Positions 12,115 through 24,315 are shown, counted from the first letter of the stretch. The stretch: DNA of 64,000 bases from Panorpa germanica (GCA_963678705.1 OY783209.1:3038001-3102000); one strand, 5' to 3'. The notes: generated by a model not told the origin, from the sequence alone. A program made the numbers and translations.

Positions 12115-12177
12115 ATCGTATAAGATACTTTTACTATCGTAAAAGATACTTTTACTATCGTATAAGATACTATTACT
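12115..12177. repeat. 21-bp minisatellite, three units
   Basis: Three consecutive 21-bp units, each ATCGTA(T/A)AAGATACT(T/A)TTACT, lie at 12115-12135, 12136-12156 and 12157-12177. The seed CCAGAATCGTATAAGAT also occurs once near 590, where it is not amplified. Confidence 0.85.
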
Positions 12178-12854
12178 CTTCGAACAACTCTATTACGTGT
12201 ATCTAAATATTGTTATTTCCACATTTTTCATGATCATCGTCCATATCATAGAATTAATCCATGAACTCTTTGGACAGCTTTTAATATTCGTGTCATGGTT
12301 TATCACCACCTCATCTCATCACACCTCTTCATAATGTGCACCAGGACGTTGATATTTGTGTTTTTCATCAACTCCGCGTCATTCAATCAACTGTCACGGC
12401 CTTTGTGTCATTAGCCACCGAGTGTCGGCCGATAGAGAGAACTTTCAACAACGTCATCAGCTTTTTTTTATTTTTGCAGTTCATTTGTACCTTATTTGTC
12501 GTTAGGGAAATCATTCATTAATTAACACCCTATTGATTCGTTACTTTCAAAAGATATCATGTTCAAAACTCGTATTTTTTTGTTATGGTACAAATGTGTT
12601 TCCACTGTTTGTTTGCTCTCCACTCGTATTCTTAATTAAAAATGTGCTTAATGTTTTACAATTGCTTTTTTAATTAGTCTTGATATTATAAAATATGTAA
12701 AGTCAGTTGCGGAATAGCTCAATTCAGCGAATACGAGTTGTAGCTACTGGCGTACATCTGTATCTGAAATTGTATCTAGATACTAAAGTAAATTGACAAC
12801 TCAGTGAATCTTTGAATTTCCCGCGCAGCTACCGTCATCTGTGATCTATTAAAG

Positions 12855-13325
12855 TATCATTCCCACTCACTGCTTTAATTTAATTTTGTATTTAATTTAA
12901 ATTGTTTAGCATATGGCTATACGCGAAATCGTTCACAGTACCATTTTTAATTTAATTTATTTTTAAAGTTTTCTTAGTTTTTTTTAGAACCTTACAAAGT
13001 CTAAATATTTAAATTAAAAATATTAAATTAAAAAAAACTATATTATATTAAAACCTCCAAAATGTGACAATCTGGCAAAATGCAGTAGAATTTATATTTA
13101 AAAGAAGTTTAATGTCAATTTATCAAAAATAAAAAATAATTTCTATTACTAATTGTTATTAAAAACAGCAATTTTAATTATTTCACCATCAATTTTGTCC
13201 AACTGTCAAAATTTATATTACTAAAGAAGCATGCGCACCAACTAAATTAACTGAACTCAAATTAAAACAATTAATTTTAAATCATGTTCCATATATAAAA
13301 CCAGTGAAAATAATGTATCTTATTT
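12855..13325 (+). mobile_element. MITE-like element, family B copy 1
   Basis: This region is an inverted copy of 42243-42735. Shared blocks include GTATCATTCCCACTCACTG at one end, CCTCCAAAATGTGACAATCTG in the middle, and GCATGCGCACCAACTAAATT near the other end. In the 42-kb copy the two ends are inverted repeats of each other; here the right-hand inverted repeat is worn (ATAAAACCAGTGAAAATAATG). There is no coding capacity, so it would be a non-autonomous DNA transposon. Confidence 0.7.
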
Positions 13326-14144
13326 TTTCAAACCTTCTAGATTTTATTTCTATTGCCTAATATTTGAAGTCAGCCAATCTCTATAAAATCCTGATATTAG
13401 AAAATTGCTAGACTTAAAAATAAAATAATAAAACCTGAAAGAAAGTCTTTTGTAATAACACGTTTCCCTGAAAATATAGTAGTAGCAGTAGTGGTTCAAT
13501 TCAAAGGTAACAAAAGAAAATCCATTTCCAATAAGATGTTTCGGAAAACTGGTCTATGACGTAATGTGCTGCGTTAATATATGCAGTGACGTCATCAATG
13601 TTATAAGGAGAACGTAAATAACGAAAACAAAATTGAGTAAAAGTGAGTTTATTTTGTTAAATAAATTAGATTAAAAAAATAAAAATAAAGCAGGTTAAAG
13701 GTGAGATTTTTATTTCAGAATTAATTGTTAATTAAAAACTTTTATTACTTAAATGAGAAGTTAAACGCTGAAACGATTATTACAGAACGCATCCACTGTT
13801 AATAATTACATTACAGAATACAATCTAAATAATGCTTATATGTATGTACTACAATGTACATGCATTTGTATGTGTGTGTATATCAAAATGTGAAAAATAA
13901 AATGACCGGAATGAAACATCCTTATAACATATACGAGTATAATAATATAACCTATAATCAAAAAATATTGTATTGGTATAAAAGTTGTATTAAAACCACT
14001 TGAAGAGCATCACTCGAATAAAGTAGAATGACGTCATCATAATAGCTTGAAGAGTTTAGCTCTTAAGTAGATTGCAGTAGTAAGCGCGATTCGTGAAGAA
14101 ATCGAACACGATGTCAAAAAGTATTATAGAACATTCAACCAGAT

Positions 14145-14310
14145 CAAAAGTGGAAAGTAGGATGTGGAAAGTGGAAAGTGGATAGAAAGAGATCAGTAGA
14201 GGAGACTGAAGAAGTAGTAGGAGTTTAGGAATGGGGAATGGGGTAGGGGGAAGGGGAAATGTGGAGGTTGAGATGAAAATAGTAAGAGGTAAAGGACAAG
14301 GGATGTTGCT
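14145..14310 (+). other. Purine-rich stretch
   Basis: The plus strand is strongly G/A-biased, with repeats of GTGGAAAGT. It may be a worn fragment of one of the purine-rich LINEs, but no frame survives. Nothing firmer can be said. Confidence 0.3.
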
Positions 14311-14589
14311 CGACGGACGAATTACTAGGGGTTGAAAAGAGCTTTGGAGGGGGCTTAAACAGATCGGTTTAATAGAGACCTTATAGTAGTCCTTAGACAG
14401 GGACGCATCAGGATTATATTAGCAGAGTGTGATGGATTTAAGTCGTTTATTTTAAAAGTAGGACATGTCCATTTTTGTCATTGTAGGATTTTTAGGGATT
14501 TTCGTTTCAATAGAGAGACAATTTTTGAGTAGTTTAGTTTACTTTTAATAGAAATACAATTCAAATACTATAAATAAAATTCAATAGTG

Positions 14590-14775
14590 AAATATTAGAT
14601 GTGATTAAAACTTTTCCTGTTAATACTAAATTTTTGTTAAGTGATTCAAAAATAATTAGTGAATTATTTAAATATTTAGAAATTTGTAAAATTGAATTAT
14701 AAATTGTAAAACATGTATAAAAAATGTTTGATGGTGGCTGTAACGAATAAAAGTCAAGGCAAATAAATAGATAAA
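14590..14775 (+). pseudogene. LINE 3' end (family C), copy 1
   Basis: A short frame ends LLSDSKIISELFKYLEICKI followed by a stop and a 3' UTR ending AAGTCAAGGCAAATAAATA. The same peptide, with two substitutions, and the same UTR occur at 31590-31745. A terminal LFKYL-type helix after a zinc motif is typical of the C-terminus of several insect LINEs. Only this tail remains. Confidence 0.6.
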
Positions 14776-14924
14776 TATAAAAAACAAATAATATAAATAA
14801 ATTATCAATCATGATGAAAGTTTAATAAACATACAATTAAAATTCCTTTAATTTTCAATGATAAGTTATTAGTTGAAGATTGAGATTTTGTAAAATATTT
14901 TGCCTTAAATATTTATTTAACGTT

Positions 14925-14985
14925 AACTTCTGAGACGCTGATTGTCTTCGGGTTCGATGATACTTTCTTGATTTTGTTGTAATCA
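14925..14985 (+). repeat. Possible tRNA-derived SINE remnant
   Basis: CTTCGGGTTCGAT matches the B-box region of the SINE at 6951-7239 for 13 bases. The rest is not alignable. Confidence 0.35.
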
Positions 14986-15074
14986 TATAATTATAAACTT
15001 ATTAGACAGTGGTTATTAGACAACGTGACTCAGAATTGGAAATGGAGAATATATTTATACGTAACACGCTAATC

Positions 15075-15175
15075 ACAGTTATGTTTATTTAAGATTTATC
15101 TAACATAACAAAAGTTATCTATTATGTAAACAATGTTACCTAATATACAAGTTTTTGCTACCTATATTTTCGATC
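15075..15175 (+). repeat. Dispersed repeat family K, copy 1
   Basis: This copy matches the reverse complement of 46381-46475 over about 100 bp, including TTTATCTAACATAACAAAA and CTAATATACAA. Shorter or poorer copies lie at 31437-31500 and 42128-42175. Fragments occur near 38762-38795 and 55755-55790 on the opposite strand. The family is not identified. Confidence 0.6.
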
Positions 15176-15179
15176 TTTA

Positions 15180-17240
15180 TTAAAATAAATCTGACTTTTT
15201 TGTCAATAACATAATCATAAAACTTCTTAACAAGACTCTATAATACGATAATGAATTTTATCTTATTCGTTTCTATATACATTATAGAAAAATAAGTGAG
15301 TCAGTGCTTTTTAGTTATATCGGCAGTTTAGACCCCACAACTTGTTTTAAGTATAAGTCGCCGCTGAATTCTCGTAATTTAAACTATATTTAATTTTGAA
15401 ATTGTCTGTAACGCAATTTTGATATTGTGAATAAATTTAAAATCATCCAACATTTTTCTAGAGGATAAATAATGATGTTATGAGAAATATATATAAGATA
15501 GAAATTCTTAGCCAGAATATAGTCCTTTGAATTATTTCTTAGTGACCTTCTTTATAAATCAGTAGGTTACCAAACTTATCAATGAATTCTTTTATTAAAC
15601 GACGCATAGATGTTACATCATCATTTCTTGTTGATCCCTTCAATGCAAATCCCAAATCTGTTCCCGTATATCTCCGCTAAGACGGTCCTGTCAATACATG
15701 TGATAAGTATAGAATAGATGGATAAAGAAGAGACTACTATGTATGAATATAACCCTACTTCTATAAAGTGTTGAAAGATATTTATGAGAGTGCTAAAAAA
15801 ATACTACATCAAAGGTACGAGAGAGTAAATACGTGATTTTTATCTTATGTCATTCACATGAAATAGTTAAAAGGGAAATATACCGACAATCTCTTCCTCT
15901 TCTTCTCCTGTTACGATATAAGAGTATTGTTTAATACTTATAAATGAAGCGTGAATATCTCTAGGACTCGTCGGTAGTTGATTTCCTTGTGATAAGATGG
16001 AGATAGTCTCTCGTGTTACGATGCTTGTTGGATTAGTATTTGAATATTGAGATGTGTCAAGTATCACTTGGGAAATACAACATTCTTCATTATGTTATAC
16101 TAGTGTATTCTGGGAAGATACTATTTGACCGTTAAATTTGGTTGCGGTAATGAATGTAGTAGGGTATTAATCGGAAAGACGATGTAGTGTGCTTAATGTT
16201 AGAGTGGTGTATCTCCACTTCCTTTTGCATTAGCTACATCTCCACATTTCTTCCTTTTAACTCATCTACCGCCACTACATTTCTTTCATAGAACTCTTTC
16301 TTCCTTTTCGTTCCTTCTGTGTTGTCTGTTTAGAAATGAAATAATTCATAAACGTGTAATGCTAGTTTCAGATATTATGAATGTTATTGTTATTTTAAGA
16401 TGGTTATGCTATAGATTTATTGTTAGTTAAAGTGAAATCAATAAATGTTATTCTTTGCAAAGTTACTAGTTCTCAATAGACGAGCTCTAAGCACATAGAG
16501 AACTCTATATACCCCTACACGTACAGTGAAAATCAGTCTACTAAACGCAAGTTCTAGCTAGATATAGCTGCACGCCAAGACGTCCTATAGAAAATGGTTT
16601 CTAAGAATCAGATTCATTCAAATTAATACTATATAGCTAGGGATCTGTAACAAATTTAATCTCGGATGGAAACCCTGAACAACGAATCTGCTACAACTGG
16701 ATACAACACAATGTGATTTTTTCCCTTATTTTGTAGATGTCTTTGACTGTACAAATACATCCTAATATTTATACTCAGAAAAATAACTTGAGTTAAATCA
16801 GAACCAGTTCAAAATACTTGACTCAAAATCCCATGTAAAAGATTTTATTATGAGAGGTGGTATTATCAGCTTAAGGTCTTGCTAGTACTACACAACATTA
16901 GCAACAATCGAGCTGAATAGGATTCCACTTGATAGTCTAAATCACAATATTTACTAGACCACTTATAAAGGATTGTATTAAAAGGGATGTTTCATTTTGC
17001 TTTTGGAGTCCTTGAAGAAAACAATATTTTAGATATGTAAACATCCTTTTGTGCTTGATTTAGTTTACAAAGGGTTAGATCTACCAAACAAAAGACAGGA
17101 ATGGTAAAATACAGAGTTTAAGATTTTTTGAAGAGTCACTTACTTTTCCGATATTGAAAACGTGTAGGTAATATTAAAAAAAACTTTTACGCACAAATTT
17201 TTATGTAATATACAATGGTTTAGACTAAGTTTATTGCATT
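15180..17240. other. AT-rich stretch without recognised gene
   Basis: No coding signal or shared repeat was recognised. A 66-codon frame at 15867-16067 (minus) has no motif. Confidence 0.4.
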
Positions 17241-17690
17241 TTAGAATATAAATCTGTTATAGAAGGAACTATAGTTTCTGACATATTACATTTAGATATA
17301 ATAGAATGGCATAAAAAGGGCATGAGGCAAATTCAAAACCAGTACTGGACGCGAACCATCTTCAAACTAAGAACAGGACATACGAGATTGACGCATCAAC
17401 ATTTAATCAGTAAAACAACAGCTCCGCAGTGCAGCAACTGTCAGACGCAAATAACAGTCCATCATCTACTAATAACCTGCCCACAATATCAAACGCAAAG
17501 AACACAACACAACACCAGTGGTGAATTAAAGGACAATACAAAAAAAATTCAAAAAGTGCTGGAATTCCTTAATGATATAAATATAATAAACCAAATTTAA
17601 TTAAAATAAATTAACTTCAGGCGAATATGACCAGGCTGTTGGAATCGCCTCAAATTCTAAAATAAAAAAAAATTTAAAAAAATATAAATC
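17241..17690 (+). pseudogene. LINE C-terminal fragment (RNase H-bearing type likely)
   Basis: The open frame from 17241 to the stop at 17600 contains KLRTGHTRLTHQHLISKTT, CSNCQTQITVHHLLITCPQY and a terminal EFLNDINIINQI. This is the arrangement seen downstream of RNase H in LINEs of the I group and relatives: an RTGHTRLTH helix, a C-X2-C-X8-H-X4-C knuckle, and a short terminal helix. The 3' UTR is short, has a GGCGA...TCGCC inverted motif and ends in A-rich sequence near 17690. The reverse transcriptase and RNase H catalytic residues are absent. Clade assignment is inference from motif style. Confidence 0.8.
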
Positions 17691-18554
17691 TACCTTTTTT
17701 CGACAAAGTCGCATGGAAAGTGATTTTCTTGAGTACGTTCTTAACAAACTTAGTGACTAAAATAAATGTCAATATAAAGGTGGGCGTCCACAGCTAACCA
17801 CGCAAACCAGTCAACGCATTCTGTTTAATAAATTAAACGTAGAATTAAAGGAGGAAATCTTTAATTCATGAAGGTGAACCTCACCCAATGGGCAGTGAAC
17901 CTCATGACATTTACTTAACTTTATGATTCAGATCAGCAACAATAATTCCTATAAAATCGCTTAGCACAGATATTTCTGTACCTAACAAAACGTTCCACTG
18001 AAATAGTGTGATTTATTATTTTATTAACTTTATAACTTCTTTAAGTCGAAGTAAGAAAAACATATTGAACTTGACTCCAGTTTTCTTTATAACCATTTTC
18101 TCCATATTTTGTTTTCCTAGACCTCCACTTTCCCCACCACCTCCCCTCTCCTTTCCATGCAACTCCTGAACGTACTGGTGTTGATAAATACAGCATCCAG
18201 AACAAATATTCTCCTTCTTGCGGGATCACGGTGTGGGTATAGTGCTGGTGCTACTGCTACATGGTTTAGCGGCCGGCAACTATCGTGTTCCATTGTTATA
18301 TGTGTGGAATATATTTTCTTGTTCGTTTTCTTCTTCTTCTTCTGTTCGTCTTTTTTCTTATGGACAATAAATAAACGATTTATAAGCTGCGAAACAGTTC
18401 TGGCAAACGTTCGTCATATGGTCTATTGAGATTAACATACACTTCAAATTTACAGTGGGGTTTAAACCATAATTTGTACGAATTTTTTAGAAAAACAACA
18501 CCGATAAATAGAGCAATCAAATTCGACTATACAGTTCTCTGGTTAGCCGAGGTC

Positions 18555-19015
18555 AAGAAATGAGACATTGACAGCGAATCTCTGGAGATGTCACAAAAAA
18601 AAGTAACATTGTGGTGCCACTCATAGCTCATCACTGAATTTTCTGACATCGAAAAACCAAAATGATTTCATTAGTTGATAAGTTTCTGCAGGTAACCCTG
18701 TCGATTTTTCAATTCTTTACAGCACCTATAAGTGAAAATACTGATCAGAAACTTTGTTATTTTAAAATACGTTTAAACTAAAAAAACAAAAAGAAACTCG
18801 ACAGCGTTACCTCGGCAATTATGTAAAGAAAGAGTGTGCAAAATTTCAAAAGGATCGGTAAAGAAGATTTTAAGGGCACCGGCTCTGAAAATGCTAAGTG
18901 AGAGAAAAACGCTAGAAAGGTGAAGTCTTAAAACTCTATATCTTCGACTGTTTTACTCCAACCGATTTCAAATTCACACAATAAACTTGTACATTCATAT
19001 AAATAAATTTAAAAA
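18555..19015 (+). repeat. Unclassified dispersed repeat, family E copy 1
   Basis: This copy aligns with 60110-60640 along its whole length. Shared blocks include ATTGACAGCGAATCT, TAGTTGATAAGTT.CTGCAGG, ATGTAAAGAAAGAGTG and AAAACTCTATATCT. A third, inverted partial copy is at 45352-45600. There is no continuous coding frame. It could be a non-autonomous transposon or part of a larger degenerate one. Confidence 0.75.
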
Positions 19016-19883
19016 AAAATTGAAACCTTAAACCCCCCTCCCCCCCATCTTGTAGACAATTCGACAACTTTGGAAGCTTCCCTACCTTTTGATATTTTCA
19101 GTTTCAATTTCTTACGTATATTTACTATCCGATAAAACAAAAAGTTCATCAATGTCATCCACATTCAGATGCTTGTTCACCAATGCTCTGCAAATAGCGG
19201 TGGTGGTACAAGTCGCGGGCTTGAACATTTTCCACTGAGTGGGTGAATCCATAAAGGAGTGGGGAAGAATTGGGAGTTAGATTTCACTCACTTCAGTGAT
19301 TTGCATACTACGTACAAAAAATAAAACCATTTTCTCTATTTCTGGATGCAGTCCAACCGTACCGAACCAAACCGAACCAAGGCAAGGCGAGCCAAGTAAT
19401 TCAGTGTGAAATATGTACCAAGAGTTTCCATGAGACCAATTCAACAAAAAGTGGTAAATGCACACATTGATGTATAACGAAGATATTACTAATCTAAAGA
19501 TTGATTATTTTATCGGCGATTATTACAAACTGTGTGCGGAAATCACCAGATAAAAAAACTAGTCTACATAATGAAAGATGATAATAATAAGATCGTAAAT
19601 CAACAAGGAACAGATATTGCAGATAAAGATGGAGATAAAAAGAAATGGTTCCATAAATTAGAGTTATTGGGGAATAATCTAAAACAAATAATATTTTATG
19701 TTTGGAAATAAAAGCACAAAAAATATATAAATTCAAGATCATAACAGAATAAAAAGGAAAATTATCGTTGTACAAACCAAATAATACTCGTAGTTCACGA
19801 ATATTTTGTTCTCTTCGACAAAAAGGGACAACTTGGAACAAATTTGGGTAAATTCGGTTGTTCTCTATTCTTTAATAGGATAT

Positions 19884-20195
19884 GTACGACGTTCCACCGT
19901 TAGACACTTGATGGTTGAACGCATCGTATGACCGATGGTGTAACTAAGTGTATCATGTTGGAAAAAGTTTAGGCTGTTGTCGTTCTTTTGATCCGCGCCA
20001 AAAGAGATTTTTCTACCCCCACCACACACTTGATCCACATGTCATGCACTGCTGCACGAATCGTCCAACAATTATACTTGAAAGTTTTTGTCAATAATAT
20101 CAATAAATTAATAAAATAAATAAATCATTCGAATCAAACATTCGCTCCACCGTGTAGCAGGAAACTTGCCATGTCAATCTTCCAATATTTGACAA
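19884..20195 (+). mobile_element. MITE-like element, GCCGGC family, copy 2
   Basis: The copy shares CACACACTTGATCCACATG, TGCACTGCTGCACGAATCGT and AGGAAACTTGCCATGTCAAT with copy 1. It lacks both GCCGGC termini and has an internal deletion where copy 1 carries the segment near 2495-2545. Confidence 0.75.
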
Positions 20196-20199
20196 ATAA

Positions 20200-21050
20200 C
20201 AGTTTTTCTTTCTTTCCAGGTGTAGTATGAAATATATTTTAGTAAAATTTGAAAAAAGAAGTTTTTACTTACGTTATTGCAGAAATATATTAAAAATATA
20301 TAAATTAGAAAAGCCACGAACCTGAAAATAATAAAAAAAAATTATTAGTTTTTGTTATTCAATAATCAATTCACTCTCAATGCACCAGCTTACAGACTAA
20401 AGATATCATTATCAAAGTGATGTCATAGAATGAGAAAGTGTTCTTCCCTTTAATTTTCTGGTACTCTAAACCGCATTAACTAATTAAGTGAACATCTGAG
20501 GCGTTGTGTGAGTAATATCCCTTTAGGCACAGTTATGTTTTTATCATATAATTAGGTTTATCAATCCAATTTTACTGCTTTTTAAAAATAAACATCATAA
20601 GAAATCCTTTAAAGGTTGAAAGACTATTGAATAGCAATAAAACACAATTTTATAAAATTTAAAACTAAAGCAATAACCCATTTCTGATGTTCAACAAAGT
20701 TCAATCTATATTCTATATAATTCCAAGCAAAGTTTAAACTTATATATTAATTATTCATACATACAATAAAACGAAAATAATTTCATAAACTAAAAACTTA
20801 TGCTAAGTCACTAAAAGTTTGAATAAATGAATGTAAAATTAACTAGTTATTATTCCAGATGTTGATAGTATCTTCAGAAAACAATAAGAAGATTTTCAAA
20901 TCTGTATATTAAAACGAAACTGAACTATACGGGAAGGAATATATAACAAGGATAGAAAACGGATGGAATGGTCTTATTACAATAAAACTGCTATGTATAC
21001 AACTATTCAAACATCATCTAGTGTACATCATGGAAACTATTGATGTAACA
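20200..21050. other. AT-rich stretch without recognised gene
   Basis: No gene or repeat was identified. Confidence 0.4.
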
Positions 21051-21059
21051 TAGCTCTTC

Positions 21060-21175
21060 TATGTGATAGTACCAACTTTTGTACGATATGTGTCAAAATT
21101 TCATGACATTCTGACCATTTCATTTCTAGTTATAGTGGCGTTAGTGACGCTACTTTTGTAATTTTTCAAACTTTA
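21060..21175 (+). repeat. Dispersed repeat family M, copy 1
   Basis: Shares ACGATATGTGTCAAAATTTC, ATGACATT and AGTTATAGTGGCGTTAGTGA with 61195-61290 (plus) and with an inverted copy at 25735-25850. No coding frame is present. The style resembles the flanks of some DNA transposons, but the family is not identified. Confidence 0.6.
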
Positions 21176-21954
21176 TGATGAAGAATTTTCAATAACCTTG
21201 AACTCGTAAAACAATGGCAAATTGGCAAGGATATTGCAAAAGTTTGTTGTTAAATATATAGAGAATTGAGTTGGGTTGCTCGTCCTTTTATTCCTAAACG
21301 AGTTTCCTTGTTTAATTTCTATGAACTAAGAATCTTCTATATGTTCTCTATATGATTGTATGTTAACACAATAAATTCAACAAACTTTCCAAACTTACCA
21401 ACAAGTTCTTGGTAGAAATAATAATCTTTAGGTAAAATGCTAAATGAAAAAGAGGTTCCCCATCGTTGTTCCAGACTGATATAGATTTCGTTTCATGAAC
21501 AAAACTATAGAACCCCACAAGACTGTTTACATTAGTATAAATCTGGTCAAGTTGTAATTCCACCGCACGCCGCAAACCGCGAGACTACAAAGTACCCCGT
21601 ACCTAGCGGCGTTTGAAGTTAGTTACTATTGTAAACTAGTTACATACTAACTACATGTAGTTATTCGCCAAAGTTTCATAAGAATGCCGCATATTTAAAC
21701 AATGCCTTTACTTTATATATAGTTACATATTAAAATATCTTCTATTTCAAGTTATGAGTATAATAATCATATAATAAAATCAATAAATCACTCAATATTG
21801 TGATATAACTATTTCTAAATTTTCATTACAAATTAATTTTTTTTTATTTTTTCATAAAAACTTTATTTGAATAAATTCCAGCTTCCAAATGAGAAATACA
21901 AAGTATAAAATTGCACGTTAAACTTTTAATTATCGTATAGGTGTATATATATAA

Positions 21955-22140
21955 ATATACACAACGAGTATTTATAACCGATTGCAACATGTGCATGAAT
22001 GTGCCCCAATGGACAATCCTCAGGGAGTTAGCAGTTTGTAGAGCCCCTGAAGCACTAACAGTGAGCCCCCTGAGCCCCCCCAAACCAGCTGTGTACATAA
22101 TTCATGTAATATCTGATGGAAAAGTTAAACTACTCTGAGA
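21955..22140 (+). other. GC-enriched segment with a short open frame
   Basis: The segment around 22000-22090 is much richer in G and C than its surroundings. It has open frames on both strands (21941-22138 plus, 21844-22098 minus). No domain is recognised. A splice-acceptor-like CCTCAG precedes 22022. It could be an unrecognised exon, an old retrotransposon piece or chance. Confidence 0.25.
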
Positions 22141-22269
22141 TATATAAATAGTTGTATTTTTATTTTCTATAAATTTGCATAACTGTATTATAAATTGTCT
22201 CGTTAAAAAATATTGTGACTAAATATAAAATCTACATTGTTTTAGTTTAAATTGTTAATTACAATTTTG

Positions 22270-22340
22270 TAGAGCTTACGTTGATTACAACGCATCGTTT
22301 ATGTTGAGACTAGGTTCAATTCCCATCGTTGGTAGGATAT
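22270..22340 (+). repeat. Possible tRNA-derived SINE remnant
   Basis: TAGGTTCAATTCCCATCG resembles a tRNA B box. The LINE at 22360 is inserted just downstream. There is no further support. Confidence 0.3.
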
Positions 22341-22359
22341 ATTTATTACGAGACTGGTA

Positions 22360-22872
22360 ATAATAAGAGAGGATAGCATAAAGAATGGAAGGGGAGGAGG
22401 TCCAAAAAAGAGAAAGGAGTACTTTGAAAGGAATGGAATGGCGATCGAGGAGGCAGAGAGGAGAAGAGAAGGTGGCGCAAGTGTGGAAGAGGAGCTAAGG
22501 AGAAGGGATAAGGAGATACAACAGCAGGAGAGAATGGGAAAAATAGAAAAAAGTAACTACAATAAAAGATATAAAAGGTTATGGGAAAATAATGTGCCTC
22601 AGTACCTTATAGAAAAAGACATAAAACACATAAGAAGAACAGCAAGGTTTAGATTGGGAAATGAGAAAAAAGGAAACAGATACTGGGAAAAGAGTGAGGA
22701 AAGAAAGTGTAGAATGTGCGAAGCGGAGGACGAAACACTGGAGCACATTAAGTTTGAGTGTAAGGAAAAAGTAGCGAGCGAAAGGAACATTGGCCAGCTA
22801 TTAAAGGGAGGCAGTGAAGGAAAGAGGTGGATGGCGGAAATAGTAAGAAGGAAAGAAAAAACAGGAGAATAA
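22360..22872 (+). pseudogene. LINE reverse transcriptase C-terminal fragment
   Basis: The frame is open from the insertion edge (REDSIKNG) to the stop. It carries the same Lys/Glu-rich segment and zinc motif as copy 1, here CRMCEAEDETLEHIKFEC. About a dozen nucleotide differences separate the two over roughly 470 bp, so both come from a recently active source. No catalytic reverse transcriptase domain is present. The internal ATG at 22438 is not expected to be functional. Confidence 0.85.
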
Positions 22873-22977
22873 ATAAGCTGGTGGAGAATAATGTAAATTT
22901 AATTGTAATTTGAAGTATGTATTAAGAATGTAGATTGTAAAGCCGAAAGGCGAACAATAAACAATAAATAAATAATA
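22360..22977 (+). mobile_element. 5'-truncated LINE, family A copy 2, with 15-bp TSD
   Basis: A perfect 15-bp duplication, ATTACGAGACTGGTA, lies at 22345-22359 and 22978-22992. The 3' end is GTAAAGCCGAAAGGCGAACA followed by AATAAA-type repeats. Compared with copy 1, the 3' UTR lacks an internal segment of about 100 bp and the 5' end is truncated further in. Confidence 0.93.
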
Positions 22978-23789
22978 ATTACGAGACTGGTACAAGAAAT
23001 GGCAATGATTGTATTACAGTTTTAAAAACACCAGTTCCCATTGGAACGCTACAGTAACTAATATTGGACACAATTAATACTTCAACAAATATAGACTTCT
23101 ATACCATTATCTGTTTTAAGACATTGTTGTTAAGGGAACATATAAGAACGCGTACACTTGAGTCAAGACTGTTTAAAATGAAAATGATTATCGCGCTGTC
23201 TCTGTCTTTTTACGATAAAGTCAAAAAAGTCTTAAGAAAATCGTGTCTAAAGTATGAATTACGTGTGATACACGTATTTACTTAAAACGATTAAAAATAA
23301 GCTACTTAACGTGACTTAAATAACGATGTTATTGCTGCATCATATTACGTATCATAACTCTCACAGTTTCATTATTTTATTATATTATCTTTTCACATGT
23401 TTCTTACAAAATGCTTATATTGTACAATTTTATTGTTATTTTCTTTCATACGGTTTAATAGAGACATTTTCAACACCTGCACAAGTTGAGATTGCTTTAA
23501 CCTTTTAAGACTTGGAACCTTTTAGATACTTGAAGTTACCCCTTTTTCGTCCTTTGCTTTAAAAACAACAATAAACCTACAATAGCTGGTGAACTCTTAG
23601 TCGTCTTGATCAGAGGTTGGAAACCTAAAGATATGATCAAAAATATACTGTATATAATATACAGTAATAATAATTTCTATAAATGTGGTTTCTTAAATTT
23701 TATTGCAAGTGACGCTTCTTCAAGACAAAATATAAAGAAACTTTCATATTCAAAAACCTGTTTCCAAATGTGACTAGTTTTAGTGTTGT

Positions 23790-23975
23790 AATGTAACCGT
23801 CCCGCGCTACTAATGTTGCTAGCCGCTGCCTGCTCGGAACCTATAGTGTTTTGGAAACCTCGTTGAAATCCTGGGTGCAACATCCTGTCATACTCGCAGC
23901 ACGGTGCGACCCGACCCCCGGATTCAGCAAGTCTTTTTGTTCTAGTAATGGAGCGCTGCAGCAATCGTGCGATAA
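23790..23975 (-). other. GC-enriched segment with open minus-strand frame
   Basis: A local GC-rich patch contains a 95-codon minus-strand frame (23677-23964) and a second overlapping one. The peptide near RLAESGGRVAPCCEYD has no domain I recognise. Composition differs sharply from the flanks. It is either an exon or promoter remnant or a transposon fragment. Confidence 0.25.
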
Positions 23976-24179
23976 GATCACCATTATTATTACTGTTTGC
24001 TTATTATAAATGTAATTAAAATTGTTATTTTCATGACTCAAATCTTGGTTGTTTAATTTAGAGAATAATAGTGTTTTGTACATGTATAGAAGATGCACAG
24101 AATGTGTACTATGGTAAACAGCACAGTAACCGCCCGATTTGTTAGAATTTGCCAAAGTTTTAAGCCTTATTGCAGCATA

Positions 24180-24315
24180 TGATTCTTCCATGATGAACCT
24201 TATTGACTTTATCAATAAAACTAATTTAATCTCTTTATTTTAAATACCAATACTCGTGCCTATAACTTATAAATTATGCATTATAAATGTAGGTATTGTT
24301 TTAAGTGCTAATCAC
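24180..24315 (+). repeat. LINE family D 3' tail, copy 1
   Basis: Shares TAATTTAATCTCT.TATTTTA and ATTGTTTTAAGTGC with 28400-28535 and 36060-36160. At 36 kb the same tail follows a recognisable LINE C-terminal frame, which gives the identity. Confidence 0.6.

Noticed and set aside
21363..21575. Minus-strand 70-codon frame starting MRRAVELQLDQIYTNVNSLV
   Set aside because: Looks protein-like at its start, but no family is recognised and the length is within what AT-rich DNA gives by chance.
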